Shown here one piece after another: positions 15,030-23,642 of a stretch of 64,000 bases of DNA. The stretch spans positions 106,898-170,897 of the forward strand of contig SLUK01000008.1 in NCBI GenBank assembly GCA_004340125.1, given 5' to 3'. The first letter of the stretch is position 1; the number at the start of each line of letters is the position of its first letter. Made by a program: the position numbers and the translations under genes. The notes below the pieces were generated by a model. It worked only from the letters and a program-made list of their open reading frames with translations. It had not been told where the DNA came from and did no database searches. The DNA comes from Harryflintia acetispora (GTDB lineage Bacteria > Bacillota > Clostridia > Oscillospirales > Ruminococcaceae).

Positions 15030-16814
15030 TTATTGCTGCGAGGACGACCCGTCGTCGCTGTGGTCGATGGTGGTGCCGTAGGCCTCCCCCGCGCTCTGCA
15101 GATTGAGGTTGTGCTCCTGCAGGGTGGTGGCGAAGTGGTACTCGTGCTTTTGATCGCTCAGGAAGTAGAAGTAGTTCGTTTCGGCCGGGGCGAGCGCCGC
15201 CTTGATGGCGTCGAGCCCGGGATTGTTGATCGGCCCGATGGGTAGCCCCTGGCACTGATAGGTGTCATAGGCCGCGGCCATCTCTTCATTTTTGGATGAT
15301 AGGTTCGGCTCGATCTCATCGCGCACGTAGAGGTAGGTGGCGTCCGATTCCAGGCGCGGGTACTGGGCAGAATTGCTCAGACGGTTGTGGAAGACCGACG
15401 AAATGTCGTACATATACTGCACGTCGCCCGCCTCCTTCTGAATGATCGAGGCCAAGGTCAAAGTCTGATCGAGGGTCATCCCCTGCTTCTCCATCAGATC
15501 GTAAAGGTCCTGGGTCACCCGGGTGTTGAAGACGCTGAGAAACTTGTTGACCACCGACTCGACATTCTCACCCACGTAGAACTGATAGGTGTCCGGGAAG
15601 ACATAGCCCTCCAGCTTGTGGTAGCGCAGCGGGTCGTCCGGAATCTTATCATAGAATTCATAACCGTACTGGCTGTCGCTGCCGAAGCTGACCGTATCGG
15701 TCACCCTGATGAACTCTTCGGCGCTGCAAACCTTGTTTTCTTCCAGCTTCGCGGCCACCTGGTTGAGGGTCTGCCCCTCGGGGAAGGTTACCCAGACGAC
15801 CTCCTTTTCGGTGTTGCCCTTGGTCATCATGGTCATGATCTGGTCGTAGGCCATCTTGGTGTTGAGCTCGTAGGTGCCGGGCACATATTCCTTTTTATCC
15901 TTGAGCCCGGCATAGAGCTTGAAGGTCAGCGGCTGGGTGATGATCCCGGCCTCCTTGAGCTGCTCGGCGACCTCCCCGACGGTGGCGTTTTCGGCCACCA
16001 CGAACTCGACCTTCTTATCGGGCTTGTTGATCCCGAGCATATCGCTCGCGCTCTGCAGCGCGAAGATCGACAGGAAGATGGCGCAGGCCACCGCCCCGGC
16101 GACCAGAACCAGCGCCTCCATAAACCGGGAGACCCCGCCTCCGCGCCGGCGGCGCTTTTTGGGGGGCTTCGGCGGCTCGTTTCCTCTGCCGCCGCCCTTC
16201 CCGCCGCGCGCGGGCGGCGGGGGCACGGCCCCAAAACCTCCCCCGGCGTTTCCCATCTGGCGCCGGGGCGGCTGCGCGCCCCCCTGGGAGAGCACGGGGG
16301 CCGGTGCGGAATCAGGGATCCCCGCGTACTCCTCGCTGTCGATATTGAGCTGAAAGCCCCGTCCCCGCGCGCCGGTATTCCCCGAAGCGGCGGGCGGTGC
16401 GGCGGTAGCCACCGGGCTTTGCGCGGAGCTGACAGCCTCTTCAAACCCAGCGGGGTTAAAGCCGGCGCTCCCGCCGGCTTTTGCGCCGGTATCAAAGCCG
16501 TCCGGGTTAAACCCCCGCGGATTCGGCGTGCGCTCGCCAAAGCGCGGCTGCACATCCCCCGGCGCAGGCGCCGGAACTTCCTCCCTGGGCGGCCGCGGGA
16601 CATATTCCCGCACCGGCTGCCCCGAGGGCACGGGCCGCGCGGAGGGCTGATAGACCCCCCGCTCCGGTTCCATGGTCCGAGGCTGCTGTGCCGCACCCAC
16701 GGGCGGGGCCTGCCGGCGCAGCGGCTGGTATTCGCCGGAGGGCGTATCCTGGTCGGGCTGCTTATCCAAACTAAAGCTGCGAATCAATTCCTGAAACTCA
16801 TCCTGCTCACTCAT
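15030..16814 (-). CDS. mltG: Endolytic murein transglycosylase MltG
   Basis: A 594-residue membrane-anchored YceG/MltG protein. The first ~230 residues are a Pro/Gly-rich, low-complexity cytoplasmic tail, longer than in most homologs. One transmembrane helix follows (ALVLVAGAVACAIFLSIFAL), then a LysM-like module and the YceG domain, with FPEGQTLNQVAAKL, GYVFPDTYQF, the catalytic-Glu motif LASIIQKEA and QGLPIGPINNPG. It cleaves nascent glycan strands to end their elongation. The start is the ATG with AGGAGG upstream; the extended frame to 16868 is unsupported. Confidence 0.93.
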   Translation of the reverse strand: MSEQDEFQELIRSFSLDKQPDQDTPSGEYQPLRRQAPPVGAAQQPRTMEPERGVYQPSARPVPSGQPVREYVPRPPREEVPAPAPGDVQPRFGERTPNPRGFNPDGFDTGAKAGGSAGFNPAGFEEAVSSAQSPVATAAPPAASGNTGARGRGFQLNIDSEEYAGIPDSAPAPVLSQGGAQPPRRQMGNAGGGFGAVPPPPARGGKGGGRGNEPPKPPKKRRRRGGGVSRFMEALVLVAGAVACAIFLSIFALQSASDMLGINKPDKKVEFVVAENATVGEVAEQLKEAGIITQPLTFKLYAGLKDKKEYVPGTYELNTKMAYDQIMTMMTKGNTEKEVVWVTFPEGQTLNQVAAKLEENKVCSAEEFIRVTDTVSFGSDSQYGYEFYDKIPDDPLRYHKLEGYVFPDTYQFYVGENVESVVNKFLSVFNTRVTQDLYDLMEKQGMTLDQTLTLASIIQKEAGDVQYMYDISSVFHNRLSNSAQYPRLESDATYLYVRDEIEPNLSSKNEEMAAAYDTYQCQGLPIGPINNPGLDAIKAALAPAETNYFYFLSDQKHEYHFATTLQEHNLNLQSAGEAYGTTIDHSDDGSSSQQ

Positions 16815-16897
16815 GCTCCGGCTGTCCCTCCTGTCCTGTTGTATTTGCAAAAACGGCGGTAATTCCAAAAAGTACGCCGCAATTTTCCATTGTTTCT

Positions 16898-16926
16898 ATC
16901 ATACCGCAAAATATGTCAAGAATCAA
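16898..16926 (-). promoter_or_regulatory. Sigma-A promoter of mltG
   Basis: On the minus strand TTGATT (16926-16921) and TATGAT (16903-16898) are separated by 17 bp. Confidence 0.6.
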
Positions 16927-17050
16927 TCGAAGTATGTGAAAAAACTGTTAATTGGGAACCCCTTTTTCCCGCCCCGCATAGGATGGAGCACAGGTATTGC
17001 CCGCTTGGGCAGTCGCCTGAAAAGGAACCAAAAATCAAGGAGGTACCAAG

Positions 17051-17191
17051 ATGTTTTGGAATGGATGCGGCGGCTGGGGAGGCTGCTCATGCGGCTACGG
17101 CAACTGCGGCGGCTGGGGGTACGGCTGGGGCGGATTCGGAATCACCGGCATCATCGCCATCGTCGTGCTGTTGGTGCTGCTCTGTAACTGA
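17051..17191 (+). CDS. Glycine-rich micro-protein, YjcZ-like
   Basis: A 46-residue protein that opens with a Gly/Cys/Trp/Tyr-rich stretch (residues 5-30) and ends in a hydrophobic helix (ITGIIAIVVLLVLLCN). This matches the layout of the YjcZ family of small sporulation-associated proteins. AAGGAGGT sits 7 nt before the ATG, a near-perfect ribosome site. It is a lone plus-strand gene between two minus-strand transcripts. Four cysteines in the Gly-rich part are unusual for YjcZ. A GC-rich hairpin follows at 17212-17252 without a clear T-tract. Confidence 0.7.
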   Translation: MFWNGCGGWGGCSCGYGNCGGWGYGWGGFGITGIIAIVVLLVLLCN

Positions 17192-17253
17192 GCCTTTCCC
17201 CGCAACATAGAAGCCACGGGGCGCGCGGGCAGAGCCTGCGCGCCCGCGGCGGT

Positions 17254-17883
17254 TTACTGCTTCTTTTGCCCCGGCTTTTCGTGAGCCGTCCGCCTTTGGG
17301 ATTCCCCCTTGTGCGGATAGAAAAACCCCTTCTCGCTGACCACCACCGAAACCGAGGCGTCGTACCGCCCGTGCGGCAGGAAGCGGTAGAGGTTTTGACG
17401 GTAGATGATCCCCACCGTCGCGCCGGGATACTTGCCGAGGAAGCGGTCATAATACCCCCCGCCGTAGCCCAGCCGGTAGCCCTGCCGGTCGTATGCGAGG
17501 GCGGGGACCACACAGATGCTGTCCTTGTAGTCCCCCAGCTTCTCGCAGCTGGTCTTGGGCTCGAGCACCCCGAAGGTGCCCTTTTCCAGCTGGTCGAACG
17601 AGCTTACATAATAAAAATCCATCAGCCTGGTGCCGTCCACGCACCGGGGCAGCGCCACACGCTTGTGGTGCTGCCAGCAGTACTCGATGATCCCCACGGT
17701 GTCCACCTCGATGGGGGTGGACATATAGATCAGCACCGTTTTGGCCCGCTGGAACTGGTAGAGCCGGCACAGCGTTTTTCGGATCTGCCCGTCCATCCCC
17801 GCCTTCTGCTCGGACGCCAGAGAACGGCGGTATTCCTTGACGAGCGCGCGGCGCTCCTTTTTAAATTGCCGGATGTCCCTCAT
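17254..17883 (-). CDS. 5-formyltetrahydrofolate cyclo-ligase
   Basis: A 209-residue protein with N-terminal RQFKKERRALVKEYR and the ATP/folate motif YRLGYGGGYYDRFL. It converts 5-formyl-THF to 5,10-methenyl-THF using ATP, salvaging one-carbon units in the cytoplasm. The ATG overlaps the stop of the upstream DJ-1 gene (ATGA). It ends a minus-strand run that includes thyX and tmk, so a folate and thymidylate theme is visible. Confidence 0.93.
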   Translation of the reverse strand: MRDIRQFKKERRALVKEYRRSLASEQKAGMDGQIRKTLCRLYQFQRAKTVLIYMSTPIEVDTVGIIEYCWQHHKRVALPRCVDGTRLMDFYYVSSFDQLEKGTFGVLEPKTSCEKLGDYKDSICVVPALAYDRQGYRLGYGGGYYDRFLGKYPGATVGIIYRQNLYRFLPHGRYDASVSVVVSEKGFFYPHKGESQRRTAHEKPGQKKQ

Positions 17884-18419
17884 CGGCTCATGACCGCCGC
17901 TTTGAGCTTTTCGGCCTCCCCACGCCCCTTGAGGCACTCCACCAGCGCAAGGCCGAAATCGAGCGCCACGCCCATCCCCTTGGCGGTGACGAGCTTGTGG
18001 TCCCTCTCCAAAAAGCCGCCGGTCACATCGGCGCCCTCGCAGTCCCCTTCAAAACCGGGGAAGCAGGTGACCCGTTTGCCCCGCAGCAGCCCGCGGTGTC
18101 CGAGAATCGAGGGCGCGGCGCAGATCGCGCCGACATAGAGCTCCCGCTCGAAGGCCAGGGTGATAAAATGCTGCACCCGCTCGTCCGCTTCGAGGTTGCG
18201 CGTGCCGGGCATGCCGCCGGGCAGGACGATCATCTCGAGCCCCCCGTCGGCGCACGCCTCGATGGTGCGCTCGCAGCTGATCTCGATCCCGTGCGCACCG
18301 GCTATTCGGCTGCCGCCCACGCCCACAGCCTTGACCTCCACTCCGGCGCGGCGCAGCAGGTCAAGCGGGACAAGCGCCTCCGCCTCCTCGAAGCCGGGGG
18401 CCAAAAACAGATAGACCAT
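17880..18419 (-). CDS. DJ-1/PfpI (YajL-like) family protein
   Basis: A 179-residue protein of the DJ-1/ThiJ fold. The acid GFEEAEA near residue 10 and the nucleophile elbow GAICAAPSIL near 100 (Cys) are both present. Family members include deglycase or glyoxalase-like and chaperone-like proteins; the activity here is not assigned. GGGAGG precedes the ATG. It is translationally coupled to the cyclo-ligase gene downstream. Confidence 0.88.
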   Translation of the reverse strand: MVYLFLAPGFEEAEALVPLDLLRRAGVEVKAVGVGGSRIAGAHGIEISCERTIEACADGGLEMIVLPGGMPGTRNLEADERVQHFITLAFERELYVGAICAAPSILGHRGLLRGKRVTCFPGFEGDCEGADVTGGFLERDHKLVTAKGMGVALDFGLALVECLKGRGEAEKLKAAVMSR

Positions 18420-18452
18420 ACCGCTATCCTCCCTTTCTGTCCGATAAAACTG

Positions 18453-19346
18453 TCAATCGCCGAGCCAGGTGGCCCGGTATTTTTTTAAGATGATGGCCGG
18501 GCGGTAGCTCAGTTTTGCCTTTCGCAGCCCCTCGGCCCCGGTGTCGTCCTCCCGGTTGACGTAGGTCACGTCCTTACAAAACGCCCGGCAGAATTCCCGG
18601 TTGATCAGCGCGTAAGCCCCCTGCACATCCTGGTACGCCTTCTCAATCCGCACGTCGAAGGTGTCCGGCGTGAGGCGCTCGCCCATCGAATAGGCGACGA
18701 TCCGCCCGCCGGCGCGCAGCAGCCCGCCGCGAAAATCGAGCGCGAAGAAATGCTCGAAGGCATAATCCACCGCGCAGGCCTCCTGGCGCAGGCTCTCGTT
18801 TTGATCGCACCCGTAAAGGCGGCACCAATCCTTGTTCATCTCGTAGCATTCGCCGATGTTCTCCTTCGTGATCTCCTCGAAGGACCAGTCGGGGTTCTGC
18901 TCGAGAAAGCGGTTGATGTGGTTGCGCTTGGCGTGCAGCTTCTTTCCCGCCAGGGTGCGAAGGCTCTCCGAGAGATAGAGGTACTCCCGCGCGTCGTCGA
19001 GCTCCTCATAATGAAACCGCCCCGGGTACAGTTCCTCGAGCTTGGGGCGGCTTTCGTCGTCCACCGCGTAAAAGACGAAGGGCACGCCCTCCTCTTCGCT
19101 CTGCGCCTTGAGGCGCCCGATCACCGCATGGAGATCCCCCTCCCCGGCGGGGAAGAGGTAGCTCGGGCTCCCGAGTTCACTGCGCACCACCACGAAGCCG
19201 CCGACCTCGGCGGCCGTCTTGCGGTAGACCTCGGCCCATAAGACGGTGCCTGCGAAGGAATATTCGCATCCGCGGTAGCCGCTCTTTTGAAAGAGCCGGT
19301 CCACCCAGCCCTTGTCCGAGATGTCGAGGGTCTTGAATGTAATCAA
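18453..19346 (-). CDS. DUF2156 (phosphatidylglycerol lysyltransferase C-terminal-like) protein
   Basis: A 297-residue GNAT-fold protein of the DUF2156 group, recognised by KLHAKRNHINRFLEQNPDW in the middle and YVNREDDTGAEGLRKAKLSY near the end. Soluble versions lack the flippase half of MprF, so it need not act on phosphatidylglycerol. I place the start at TTG 19346 behind GGAAGG, because the upstream frame runs into tmk. It lies 32 nt after tmk in the same run. Confidence 0.75.
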   Translation of the reverse strand: MITFKTLDISDKGWVDRLFQKSGYRGCEYSFAGTVLWAEVYRKTAAEVGGFVVVRSELGSPSYLFPAGEGDLHAVIGRLKAQSEEEGVPFVFYAVDDESRPKLEELYPGRFHYEELDDAREYLYLSESLRTLAGKKLHAKRNHINRFLEQNPDWSFEEITKENIGECYEMNKDWCRLYGCDQNESLRQEACAVDYAFEHFFALDFRGGLLRAGGRIVAYSMGERLTPDTFDVRIEKAYQDVQGAYALINREFCRAFCKDVTYVNREDDTGAEGLRKAKLSYRPAIILKKYRATWLGD

Positions 19347-19378
19347 ATTTCTCAGGCCTTCCCTCTGAAAATGAGGGC

Positions 19379-20050
19379 TCAGCCGAGCACCGCCGCCGTG
19401 AGCGCGCGCACCTGGCGCGCGATGTCCTCCACCGGCAGGGGGGTGAGCGCCGCCTCGTCGAAGCAGCGCACCACCTCCCAATGAAGTCCCTTAGCCGCGT
19501 AGAGCGCCGCCTCGCGGCAGCGCGTCAGGTATTCGGTGTTGCCCTCATGGATATCCCGCTTCCCCTCATCCCCCTGGTAGCGCCTGAGCAGCAGCTTTTG
19601 GGAGACGGCGGGGTGCATGTCGAGATAAACCACTAAATCTGGTTTTGGCATTCCGAGCCTGACATATTCATAGTCGCAAAGCCACCCGGCAAAGTTTTGC
19701 CACTCGGCCTTCGGCAGCTTTGTCATCTGGTGGGTGATGTTCGAGGTGACGTACCGGTCGGCCAGGAGAATCTTCCCCTCCCGGTAGTCGCGCTCCCAAT
19801 CCTGTTTGAAGCTGATATAGCGGTCCACCGCGAAGAAGCTCGAGGCCGCGTAGGCGCCCACCGCCCCGGGGTCGGGGCTGATCTGCCCGCCGAGGTACAT
19901 GCGCAGCGGCGCGCTGGATTCGCTTTCATAATTTGGAAAGGAGATCTTGCGCACCGGCAGCCCCCGGCCCCGTAAATATTCCTCGAGCAGGGCGGTCTGG
20001 GTGCCCTTGCCCGAGCCGTCGATCCCCTCGATGGCGATCAGTCTGCCCAT
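19379..20050 (-). CDS. tmk: Thymidylate kinase
   Basis: A 223-residue dTMP kinase with P-loop GIDGSGKGTQ (9-18), the DRY motif in LLADRYVTSNI, and a lid region. It phosphorylates dTMP to dTDP. GGGGGAAG precedes the ATG, only 4 nt after the thyX stop, so synthesis and phosphorylation of dTMP are encoded back to back. Confidence 0.94.
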   Translation of the reverse strand: MGRLIAIEGIDGSGKGTQTALLEEYLRGRGLPVRKISFPNYESESSAPLRMYLGGQISPDPGAVGAYAASSFFAVDRYISFKQDWERDYREGKILLADRYVTSNITHQMTKLPKAEWQNFAGWLCDYEYVRLGMPKPDLVVYLDMHPAVSQKLLLRRYQGDEGKRDIHEGNTEYLTRCREAALYAAKGLHWEVVRCFDEAALTPLPVEDIARQVRALTAAVLG

Positions 20051-20054
20051 GCGC

Positions 20055-20837
20055 TCACTTCCCCCTTAGCTCCCCGCGCAGGAGCCGGTATTTTTCCTTC
20101 ACCGCGGCCATCTGCCCGCAGGACATTTTCCCCTCCGGGCAGGGCCCGTCGGCGCAGGGCGGGCCGGCGTGCGCGAAGAGCACCGGGGCGACCGCGTAGA
20201 CCAGGCGGTACATCTGCTCGGCCACCGCCCGGATCTCCCACTGGGCGCGGTTGCACAGCCGCTGCTTAAAAAAGTTGTGCAGGCTCCGGGCGTTCATGGT
20301 GACCACCATGCGGGTGTCGCAGGCGTTGGGCAGCACGAAGCGCGCGTCCTCGATCGCCATCTTTGCCGCCTTGCGCCCGGCCTCTTTGGGGTCCATGCCG
20401 CCCTTTAGCAGCTCCCGCTCGTGCTTCTCCTTGAGCAGCGAGGTGAGGGTCTCATAGCTTTTCGCGCATTCATCCATGATCCGCCCGTACTCCGCCGCCG
20501 CCTCGGGAATCCCGGCAATCTCGGGCGGGGTGACGTAATCGAACCCCTGCTTCTCCACATACCGCTGGCTCTGCACGCTGTAGGAGGCCAGCCGGTGGCG
20601 GGTGATCTGCGCGAGGAAGGCCCGCGAGACCCCATCGATCCCGAAGGTGAAGCTGGCGTGCTCGATGGGGCTCTCGTGCCCCAGGTCGGAGAGCATCTCC
20701 ACAAAATCGTTCGCCTTGTGCTCATCCAGGTTGTCGAGCAGGGTCTCGATTCCGCTGCGGCTGTAACAGAGCTTGGCCGCGGCGGCCACGGTGCGCACCG
20801 GATCGGGGGTATAAGAAATCAACGTGACAATCGGCAT
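20055..20837 (-). CDS. thyX: FAD-dependent thymidylate synthase
   Basis: A 260-residue ThyX. The family motif is R80-H-R-x2-S-x4-S-x-R92 (RHRLASYSVQSQR). It methylates dUMP with methylene-THF and FAD. The C-terminus carries a Cys-containing tail (GPPCADGPCPEGKMSCGQ) that may bind a metal; this is inference. The start is the ATG behind AGGAGG; 38 extra upstream codons overlap the preceding gene. No thyA is seen in the window. Confidence 0.95.
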   Translation of the reverse strand: MPIVTLISYTPDPVRTVAAAAKLCYSRSGIETLLDNLDEHKANDFVEMLSDLGHESPIEHASFTFGIDGVSRAFLAQITRHRLASYSVQSQRYVEKQGFDYVTPPEIAGIPEAAAEYGRIMDECAKSYETLTSLLKEKHERELLKGGMDPKEAGRKAAKMAIEDARFVLPNACDTRMVVTMNARSLHNFFKQRLCNRAQWEIRAVAEQMYRLVYAVAPVLFAHAGPPCADGPCPEGKMSCGQMAAVKEKYRLLRGELRGK

Positions 20838-20866
20838 ATTGGACCTCCTCCTTTTTTCGCCCTTCG

Positions 20867-22015
20867 CTATTTGCGCAGGTCCTTTACGAAGCGGGCCACC
20901 TCCTGCAGCCGCTCGGGGATGTTGATCCCCTGCGGGCAGAGCGGCACGCATTTTTTACAATTTTTACAGCTCTGCGGCCCATGGCCCTCATCCTGTTTGC
21001 GCCCGTACCAGGCGAGGTATTCGTCCTTGTTGCCCAGCAGGTGGTACTTGCCGTAGTGCTCGAACTGGTCCGGGATCTGCACCCCGAACGGGCAATCCAT
21101 GCAGTAGCCGCAGCCGGTGCAGGGGATCTGGAACTTCTCCACCAGCCGGCGGCGCACCGCGTCCACCGCCGCGCGCTCCTTACCATCCAGCGGCTCACGG
21201 GGCGAGAAGGAAGCGACGTTGTCCTCCATCTGGGCCATGTTGGACATGCCGGAAAGGACGATGGTCACCCCCGGCAGGTCCCCCAGCCAGCGCACCGCCC
21301 AGCTCGCCTGGGAGCGGGCGGGGTCGAGGTCCGTCAGCTCCCCCACGATGTCCGGCGGAAGCTGGGCCAGAAGCCCCCCGCGCACCGGTTCCATCACCAC
21401 GCAGGGGATGTCCTTTTTCAGCACGGTTTGATAGAGTTTCTCCCCTTCGAGCTGCTCCCAGTCGAAATAGTTGAGCTGGATCTGCACGATGTCCCAGTCG
21501 AAACTCTGCATAATCTGCTCGAACACCTCGGGGGTGTCGTGGAAGGAGAAGCCGAGCTTGCGGATTTTTCCGAGGCGCTTTTGCTCGGTGAAAAACTCGA
21601 GCATGTGCAGCCGGCGCACCTTCTCCATGCGCTCGGCGCTCAGCGCGTGCAGGAGATAGACGTCGAAATAGTCCACTCCGCAGTTTTTAAGCTGCTCGGA
21701 GAAAATCCGCCCGAGGTCCTCCTCGCTCTCGCACAGCCAGACGGGGAATTTGTCGGTGAGCAGGTATTCCTCCCTCTTGTGGCGCCCGAGCGCCTCGCCC
21801 AGCGCCTGCTCGGCCGTATGGTCGTGGTAGGGGTAGGCGGTGTCGAAGTAGTTGGCGCCGTGTGCGATGGCGTAGTCCACCATCCGCCCGACCTGCTCAC
21901 GGTCGATCGAGGAGGAAACCTGTGGGTCCAGCAACGGGAAGCGCATGCCGCCCACTCCGAGGCGCGGCAGGGAAAAGTCCCAATTTTTCGGTGTGATTCG
22001 TTCCATATCGCTCAT
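20867..22015 (-). CDS. Aldo/keto reductase with C-terminal ferredoxin-like 4Fe-4S domain
   Basis: A 382-residue protein: an AKR TIM barrel (RLGVGGMRFP, then YFDTAYPYHDHTAE with the catalytic Tyr/Asp region) followed by two cysteine clusters, CTGCGYCMDCPFG and CKNCKKCVPLCPQG. This composition is common in anaerobes and suggests electron transfer between ferredoxin and carbonyl substrates. Either ATG 22015 or ATG 22006 could be the start; AAAGGCGG is 3 or 12 nt away. It is first in the run ending at the cyclo-ligase. Confidence 0.88.
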   Translation of the reverse strand: MSDMERITPKNWDFSLPRLGVGGMRFPLLDPQVSSSIDREQVGRMVDYAIAHGANYFDTAYPYHDHTAEQALGEALGRHKREEYLLTDKFPVWLCESEEDLGRIFSEQLKNCGVDYFDVYLLHALSAERMEKVRRLHMLEFFTEQKRLGKIRKLGFSFHDTPEVFEQIMQSFDWDIVQIQLNYFDWEQLEGEKLYQTVLKKDIPCVVMEPVRGGLLAQLPPDIVGELTDLDPARSQASWAVRWLGDLPGVTIVLSGMSNMAQMEDNVASFSPREPLDGKERAAVDAVRRRLVEKFQIPCTGCGYCMDCPFGVQIPDQFEHYGKYHLLGNKDEYLAWYGRKQDEGHGPQSCKNCKKCVPLCPQGINIPERLQEVARFVKDLRK

Positions 22016-22054
22016 CCGCCTTTCCGCATAGTACGTTTGTCACAATTCGCACCA

Positions 22055-22083
22055 ATCATATCATAAAAGCGACGTTGATTCAA
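22055..22083 (-). promoter_or_regulatory. Sigma-A promoter of the aldo/keto reductase-thyX-tmk run
   Basis: On the minus strand TTGAAT (22083-22078) and TATGAT (22060-22055) are separated by 17 bp. Confidence 0.6.
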
Positions 22084-22149
22084 TCTCCGCGCAGAATGTA
22101 AAGCCCCAAACCAGTCCCGCGGGACCGCTTTGCGAATGAAGGAGGTTTC

Positions 22150-22212
22150 ATGGGGAAACCGGCAAGGCAAGGCCCCGTGTGCGGCGGTTGCCGGCTGCTC
22201 CATGTATGGTGA
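22150..22212 (+). CDS. Possible 20-residue leader peptide upstream of rpe
   Basis: ATG at 22150 is preceded by AAGGAGG at ideal spacing and opens a 20-codon frame with a CGGC motif (MGKPARQGPVCGGCRLLHVW). No convincing plus-strand promoter precedes it, and rpe has its own promoter 37 bp after its stop. It could be a genuine micro-peptide or a chance ribosome site. Confidence 0.25.
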   Translation: MGKPARQGPVCGGCRLLHVW

Positions 22213-22248
22213 ACAAACTGTGAATATTGGTTTTATGGGCGTGAAAGG

Positions 22249-22277
22249 TTGATTTTGAGCGGTTTTTATTATACAAT
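22249..22277 (+). promoter_or_regulatory. Sigma-A promoter of rpe
   Basis: TTGATT (22249-22254) and TACAAT (22272-22277) are separated by 17 bp. Confidence 0.65.
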
Positions 22278-22326
22278 AAACTAGCTTTCTTCCGACTTGC
22301 AGCCATTTGAAAGGAGCCCAAAGCCC

Positions 22327-23007
22327 ATGCATGATTTCCCGATCCTGATCGCCCCCTCCATCCTTTCCTGCGACTTCGCCGCCATGGGCGAGGATTGCCG
22401 CGCCATGGAGCGCGCGGGCGCCGACTGGCTGCACGTCGACGTGATGGACGGCCACTTCGTCCCGAACATCTCGATCGGGGTGCCGGTCGTAAAAAGCCTG
22501 CGCCCGGCGGTAAAGCTGCCGCTGGACGTGCATCTGATGATTTCAAAACCGCTCGATTACCTCGGGGCCTTCCTGGACGCCGGCGCCGACCTGATCACCT
22601 TCCACATCGAATCCGAGTCCGAACCGGCGCTGGCCATCGCCACGATAAGGAAGCGCGGCAAGCGGGCGGGGCTTGTCCTGAAGCCCGCCACGCCGGCCGA
22701 GCGGGTCTTTCCCTTTCTGCCGCTCATCGACGTCGTGATGGTGATGACGGTCGAGCCGGGCTTCGGCGGGCAGAAATTCATGCCCGGCATGCTTCCAAAA
22801 ATCGAGGCGCTGCGAGAGGAAGCGCAGCGGCAGGGCCTCCCCCTTCACATCGAGGTGGACGGCGGGATCGACCCCGCCACCGCGCCCTTGGCGGTGCGCG
22901 CCGGGGCCGACGTGCTGGTCGCGGGCAGCGCGCTCTTTTCAAAGCCCGATTACGCCGGAGCGGTCCGCGATCTGCGCGCCGCGGCCGAAGCCGGCCGCGG
23001 TTTATAG
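22327..23007 (+). CDS. rpe: Ribulose-phosphate 3-epimerase
   Basis: A 226-residue TIM barrel with APSILSCDFAAMGE, HVDVMDGHFVPNI, DVHLMISKP, VEPGFGGQKFM and EVDGGIDPATAP, the full set of Rpe metal and phosphate motifs. It interconverts ribulose-5-P and xylulose-5-P in the pentose phosphate pathway. AAAGGAG precedes the ATG at 22327; the frame extends 10 codons upstream without support. It ends overlapping the convergent MecA-like gene by 6 bp. Confidence 0.95.
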   Translation: MHDFPILIAPSILSCDFAAMGEDCRAMERAGADWLHVDVMDGHFVPNISIGVPVVKSLRPAVKLPLDVHLMISKPLDYLGAFLDAGADLITFHIESESEPALAIATIRKRGKRAGLVLKPATPAERVFPFLPLIDVVMVMTVEPGFGGQKFMPGMLPKIEALREEAQRQGLPLHIEVDGGIDPATAPLAVRAGADVLVAGSALFSKPDYAGAVRDLRAAAEAGRGL

Positions 23008-23565
23008 GTACCGGGAGACCGCGTCGATGGCGTCCCCGCAGCGGATCGGCTTCGCGTGCTCGCAGACCAGCTCCTCGAGCAGCTCGCCCCGGCCGAGATA
23101 GCCGCCAAATTCTCCCAGCAGCTGGGCTGCCCCGGCGCGGGGCCCGTCGATCGGGGTGACGCTCAGGATATACCCGCCCCGGTAGTACAGCGAAGAGCGG
23201 TAAATCCGGTGCGACATGTGGGTGAAGACGGCTTTACACCCCTGCACGAGCTGCGGCAGGCCCGCGAACCAAAACAGGCGCGGGACGAGCTGTCCCTCCT
23301 TGATCCGGTAGCGGCTGGGCTCGCGCAGCCCCGAGAGGACGAGCTCACACCCGCCCGACTCCCCGAGCGTCGCCTCGATGAGGACGCGCTGCCCGACGCC
23401 GTGCAGGCCGGTTTTCTCCTGCAATTGCCAAAGGAGGGCGCCCAGGGCCTTTTGCAGCCCCTCCCCGCCCAGCAAAAGTTCTTCATAGCTCAACCCCAGG
23501 GCGGTCATTTCGCTTTGCTTCAGGGTCACGCGCACCCGGCCGCCCTCAAACGGTTCGATCTTCAT
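23002..23565 (-). CDS. mecA: MecA-like ClpC adaptor protein
   Basis: A 187-residue protein whose N-terminus (MKIEPFEGGRVRVTLKQSEM, then GLSYEELL) follows the MecA adaptor family. The C-terminal half has the alternating aromatic pattern of the ClpC-binding domain (SSLYYRGGYILSV). MecA feeds substrates such as ComK to ClpCP in Bacillus. This copy is shorter than typical MecA and lacks a long acidic linker. It is a single gene, convergent with rpe. Confidence 0.65.
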   Translation of the reverse strand: MKIEPFEGGRVRVTLKQSEMTALGLSYEELLLGGEGLQKALGALLWQLQEKTGLHGVGQRVLIEATLGESGGCELVLSGLREPSRYRIKEGQLVPRLFWFAGLPQLVQGCKAVFTHMSHRIYRSSLYYRGGYILSVTPIDGPRAGAAQLLGEFGGYLGRGELLEELVCEHAKPIRCGDAIDAVSRYL

Positions 23566-23642
23566 CTATCTGTTCCTTTCGCCCCAGGCGGCTTTGCTGC
23601 CGCCGGGCCATGTGATATTGCAGTAATAAAGGAGGCGTCGCT

